From Trichostrongylus colubriformis (Eukaryota > Nematoda > Chromadorea > Rhabditida > Trichostrongylidae): a DNA stretch of 64,000 nt. This document shows positions 60,392 to 64,000 of this stretch, one piece after another. Below the pieces are notes generated by a model. It was given only the letters and a program-made list of their open reading frames with translations, searched no databases and was not told the DNA's origin. Position 1 is the first letter of the stretch. Every line of letters begins with the position of its first letter. The position numbers and the translations under genes were made by a program. The stretch is from the NCBI GenBank assembly GCA_963978905.1, contig OZ022260.1:10157725-10221724 (forward strand), read 5' to 3'.

Positions 60392-60763
60392 TCTTCCCTC
60401 CTTATCGATCAATATGACCATTGTTCTGCGTTCAAAGTTCTGCTACTTCGCTGTGCCAGGGTTTTGTTTTTGCTCTTCGTCAATTCGCCGCATGCAGATG
60501 GGTGTGGCTCCGCGTAGCCTGGTCTCACCGACCGTGTATCCCAACCGTCACCCATGAGCGACGCCGCTTTCGAAACGCGACATCCACCATCCCTCGCGTC
60601 TGATCGTCTGAGAATTGCATCCGTATCTGTGTTGCTGGGCTTTCCAGTCCATATCAGCTATCATAGCTGATACCCTATTGTGAGACCATTCCTCAGGGAC
60701 TGATGATGTGGCGGTCGATGGAAGCTGTGATGAGCCGGCTGCAACGAAACATTTGGAACTTAC

Positions 60764-61234
60764 ATGCCATGTTTTCGGTTTGTCTGTGTCGACAAACGTT
60801 TCTGAACCAAAGTTCTTGTCTGCTTTTCCATAGTGCAATTTGGCGGCAGCAACGGGATCCTGAAATGGAGGTACGTGGTCAATACAACTCAGCTGAGAAT
60901 AAGAACAGTCTCACTTCCTCTTCTTCTTCGTCTTCTTCTTCATCCGATTTCGTTGAATTCCCCGCATTGGAGTTCCCAGAGCTCGACTCAGAATGTTTAC
61001 TTTGTCCTGCACCTTTCCCCCTTCGTCCTCTCTTGGTGTTCCCCCGCTCTGTTGCTTCTTCTGGCTGAAATAACATTCTCAGTGATTGGCTGGGTGCCTG
61101 AGAATAGTACAGCGGATACCTCGTCATACTCCTCATCGTGTGAACTGGAGAGGCCTTTCAGTAGAGACATGCCGATCTTGCTTCTGACTTTCCTCATCCT
61201 TCTTCGTCTACCGGACGTCGATGCAGCTAACAAA
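60764..61234 (-). CDS. Three phase-consistent exons, unknown charged protein
   Basis: Exons: 61120-61234 (acceptor CTCAG, donor GAG|GTATCC), 60915-61064 (acceptor TTTCAG, donor GAA|GTGAGA) and 60764-60859 (acceptor TTTCAG, donor CAT|GTAAGT). Both internal joins are phase 0. The product has a basic stretch (SGRRRRMRKVRSKIG), an SSHDEEYDE patch, a Ser/Asn/Gly-rich linker, a run of 14 Asp/Glu with few breaks (DEEEDEEEEE) and then DPVAAAKLHYGKADKNF with PKTWH. I do not recognise it. It could be a small nuclear or chaperone-like acidic protein, or a distant 5' part of the ferlin. No start Met or last exon was found. Confidence 0.5.
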
Positions 61235-61476
61235 CTGAGTCCTACCTCTGCTGAGATTGTTTACCTCCATGTGCTGTTTGTTTTTCAAGTTTCGCTTTAC
61301 CTGTAGAATCCATTCTATCTTCAAACTTTACACGTTTTCAAGCTTATCAATGAGTGTTTGTTTATCTAGGTAGTGCAAACTACGTTCCATCTCTCCAAAA
61401 GCTGATGGACATCATGATGAATTCATCCAGCGGTCGTTCAAGAATAAGCGGGCATCAACTCATGGATGGTGATATT

Positions 61477-61909
61477 TTAAAGGAATCGTCCACGGAAAAT
61501 GAGTTTTTGTGTTACCCATATATTTATGTTGTATTTGCCTAATGTTGACCTCATGCAAAATTTCACGCGAAAAAATGTGAATCTGGCTGAGATACAGCAC
61601 CACAAAGTGCGGTCCCAGTGGGCGGGGCCTCCGTGTAAAAGCCTCGTCCCGTCATCCGCCGCCGTTGGGAACGGAGAGTGGGACTGTTTACGTAACCTTC
61701 TGTTCCTACAATGCGTCTCAGACCACGGCGGACGCGGTACGAGGCTTTTACACGGAGGCCCCGCCCACTGGGACCGCACTTTGTGGTGCTGTATTTCAGC
61801 CAGATTCACATTTTTTCGCGTGAAATTTTGCATGAGGCCAACATTAGGCAAATACAACATAAATATATGGGTAACATAAAAACTCATTTTCCGTGGACGA
61901 TTCCTTTAA
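61477..61909. mobile_element. TTAA palindromic MITE, near-perfect
   Basis: TTAAAGGAATCGTCCACGGA at the left and TCCGTGGACGATTCCTTTAA at the right are exact inverted repeats, with TTAA at both ends. Inner pairing continues through ACCCATATATTTATGTTGTA and its complement to the centre near 61690. It is 433 bp. Outer-end sequences recur at 50430, 48420 and 54275. Confidence 0.88.
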
Positions 61910-62873
61910 CCCATAACGGACGGCGTGCGCCACCCGTGGCGCACCCTAGAATTGGACCTGGGGACGGCGTGCGCCACCTGGCGGCGCACGACATTTAAAA
62001 AAATTTTTCTTCTAATTTTCCAATATTTCCAAGAATCTAATTATACACGTATACACTGCTAGTATTGGAGAATAGCATATGTTCTCAGGACCGGTGCAGC
62101 AAAAAGTTCACCAGAGATACAACAAATCAGACAAATAGATGACAATAACCGTTTTTAGTTACAATATGCAAACTGTAGAATGTATGGCAAACTTGCAAAC
62201 ATGTCAAGCAATAGAAAGCCCTACATGAGGAATGTTTTGTGGTTACCCGTTGGCATGGAACCCCGTTCGTGTGTGCCCTAACAAAACCTGCGTTAGGTGC
62301 CGGCGTTTATCACAGTGTGGCGCGCCAACACCCTAGGCACGTTTTATTCCGGCATAATGAACGACAATGGAAGCCCAAAACAGCAAAAATGGTGAAACGA
62401 AGGATTAACCTAAAGTCAAACCAACAGAAAAATCAAGAAGAGCATGAGAACAGTCCAATGCATGTCAAATGTAGCAGAAGTGATATTTGGGCGTTCAGGA
62501 ATACGAAAAAAGCGATTAGGGTCGAGTGTGGCAGAAAGTCAGAGAGCTTCGTGCTGAAAAGCGAAGTGTATGCTGACAAGGTCCTACGATAAATAGATTG
62601 CGTGTAGTGAAAACAAGAAGTGATAAGTGTAGTAAAATGTGAAGTAACAAGAAATCGCTGAAGAGTTTGAGTGCGAACTGTGTTACTTTGGCACGCGCCA
62701 ACATTTGTATTCCCGTCTGCACCCTCTTGACGAGATACCCGTCTGCGTATGCTGGAACAAAACCTGTCCTGGGTGCCGGCGTGCGCCACCGGTGGCGCAC
62801 GCCCGCGAGACAAAAAAAACGCGCCCGTCCCAGGGGCCATCCCGCGCAAAAACGCCGCCGTCCGTTATGGGCT
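61906..62873. mobile_element. piggyBac-like non-autonomous element
   Basis: The left end is TTAACCCATAACGGACGGCG (61906) and the right end is CGCCGTCCGTTATGGGCTAA (62873), an inverted pair starting CCC after TTAA, as in piggyBac elements. Subterminal GTGCGCCACCSGTGGCGCAC palindromes lie at 61928-61946, near 61974 and at 62782-62801. The internal frame 62239-62592 has no recognised transposase motif. The left TTAA is the same four bases as the right TTAA of the neighbouring MITE. Confidence 0.75.
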
Positions 62874-63269
62874 AAGGACTGGTCAATCTATCCATTTGGT
62901 TCTATGCTTTCAGAATAGCATCTCACCTCGTTACCCTGTCCATCCTGCTCACATGCGGGGCCTTTATGCATACCTCGATGGGTGGAGCAGAAAGCTACCT
63001 GGACAGTTTCACTCTTCGTCTCCGACCGTCTCGGACGACGGAGCGGACATTTACTCTTAGGCCCCACCCCGTCGGCACCAATTTGAGAAGCTGCCTAGTC
63101 AGATTCTCACTTTTTCGCGTGGAACCTCACATTCGGCTCTTATTAAGCAAATATGACATGAATATATGGGTCACAGAGAATTTCAATTCCGTGCACGATT
63201 TCTTTGGACTGGATCTCGCAATGCGGCGTGCGGTGTACGTCGCGATCCTGAGCTGTGAGCGCCGTACGT

Positions 63270-63755
63270 AGTTGGATTCTTACAAGGGAAGGTATTTTAC
63301 TTCCCATGGAACTTTGAAATGAGACCCGGGGGGATCGATAGAGATTCGAATGCTGATTATAACTGTGAAAACCAAAATTGCTACCTGGCATTCTGAAGCG
63401 AGTTACGATGGGTCAAAGTTTGCCTGTGACTTGCCTGTGACATCTCATTAGCGAGGCACTTTGCCATCAGCAAGGCCGTTGGATACCCAGAATTGACCAC
63501 AGTGGCTTACTGGTAGTTGTTCCAGATCTGCGGGGTTGGGTTCGTGGTTGATTGGGCTTAGCAACGGCCTTGCTGATGGGAAAGTGCCTCGCCAATGAGG
63601 TGTCACAGGCAAACTTTGACCCATCGTAACTCGCTTCAGAATGCCAGGTAGCAATTTTGGTTTTCACAGTTATAATCAGCGTTCGAAGCTCTATCGATCC
63701 CCCTGGGTCTCATTTCAAAGTTCCATGGGAAGTAAAATACCTTCCCTTGTTAGAC
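63270..63755. repeat. About 485-bp near-perfect palindrome
   Basis: The left arm from CTTACAAGGGAAGGTATTTT pairs with the right arm ending AAATACCTTCCCTTGTTAG, with very few mismatches through AACCAAAATTGCTACCTGGC and its complement. The loop is about 63483-63545. A partial arm of the ATTTATGTTGTATTTGC family (63100-63190) lies just before it. It has no coding sequence. Confidence 0.88.
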
Positions 63756-64000
63756 GCCTAGCATAAGACGCGGGACTGGTAATGGCTTTATGGCCCGTAT
63801 ACATATGGTGTTTCCAGCTCGCAGGCATCGCGCCACGCACCGCATGCCGCGCTGCGATAGCCTGTGCTGATGAAGCACAATCCTCGCAGGCAGTTGTTTT
63901 ACCCTTAGCTTATGAGGTAATATAGCATGAAGGGATGAAGTTATTAAAGGTGAAGTTGAGGATGAATTTCGGCGCTAATTAATCTCTTTTATGCAATGCG

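Noticed and set aside
1..64000. CRISPR arrays, bacterial operons, defence islands or prophage
   Set aside because: Repeats are dispersed transposons and palindromes, and gene structure is spliced and eukaryotic.

Overview
This window looks like an intron-rich, repeat-rich nematode nuclear genome, most likely a strongylid (hookworm-type, clade V). That placement is inference. It rests on many 50-60 nt introns with sharp GTAAGT/TTTCAG ends, a fer-1-like ferlin, several mariner families, an RTE-type LINE, tRNA-derived SINEs and many TTAA- or TA-flanked palindromic MITEs. I see no bacterial-type operon, no CRISPR array, no rRNA and no intact tRNA gene.

The main gene is one very long ferlin (dysferlin/otoferlin/FER-1 family) on the minus strand. 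I could rebuild 47 exons, from about 54.94 kb (C2A) down to a stop codon at 21184. Splice phases agree at every junction except three: C2A to C2B, C2B to the exon at 53802, and 32682 to 28283, where a small exon is missing. The domain order is C2A-C2B-C2C-FerA-FerB-nested DysF-C2D-C2E-C2F-C2G-transmembrane tail. The exons sum to about 1,965 codons, near the size I recall for FER-1 and dysferlin. The extreme N-terminus was not found. A second set of minus-strand exons at 58.5-61.2 kb has coherent phases but no family I recognise; it may be an upstream gene or a far 5' part of the ferlin.

Layout: 1-10 kb is a repeat field (1.4 kb palindrome at 2.03-3.40, tRNA-like SINE at 3.8, decayed mariner at 4.6-5.6, foldback at 7.2-7.9, SINE copies at 9.7-10.2). 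10.3-16.7 kb has no gene I can support. 16.7-19.4 kb holds a mariner-derived foldback, a TA-flanked TIR element and a hAT-like MITE. 20.05-20.94 kb is a mariner just past the 3' end of the ferlin. 21.2-54.9 kb is the ferlin, with three mariners, four TTAA MITEs, foldbacks and a SINE inside its introns. 55.2-56.1 kb is a mariner, 56.2-58.3 kb a truncated RTE retrotransposon, 58.5-61.2 kb the unknown exons and a 459-bp tandem duplication, and 61.5-63.8 kb a cluster of palindromic and piggyBac-like elements.

The most unusual features are the abundance of near-perfect palindromes, a SINE nested in a TTAA MITE with a 12-bp target duplication, a GC-AG intron, a 54-nt in-frame intron, and a 68-bp tandem duplication that doubled a splice acceptor. 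I found nothing that looks like a wholly new multi-gene system.
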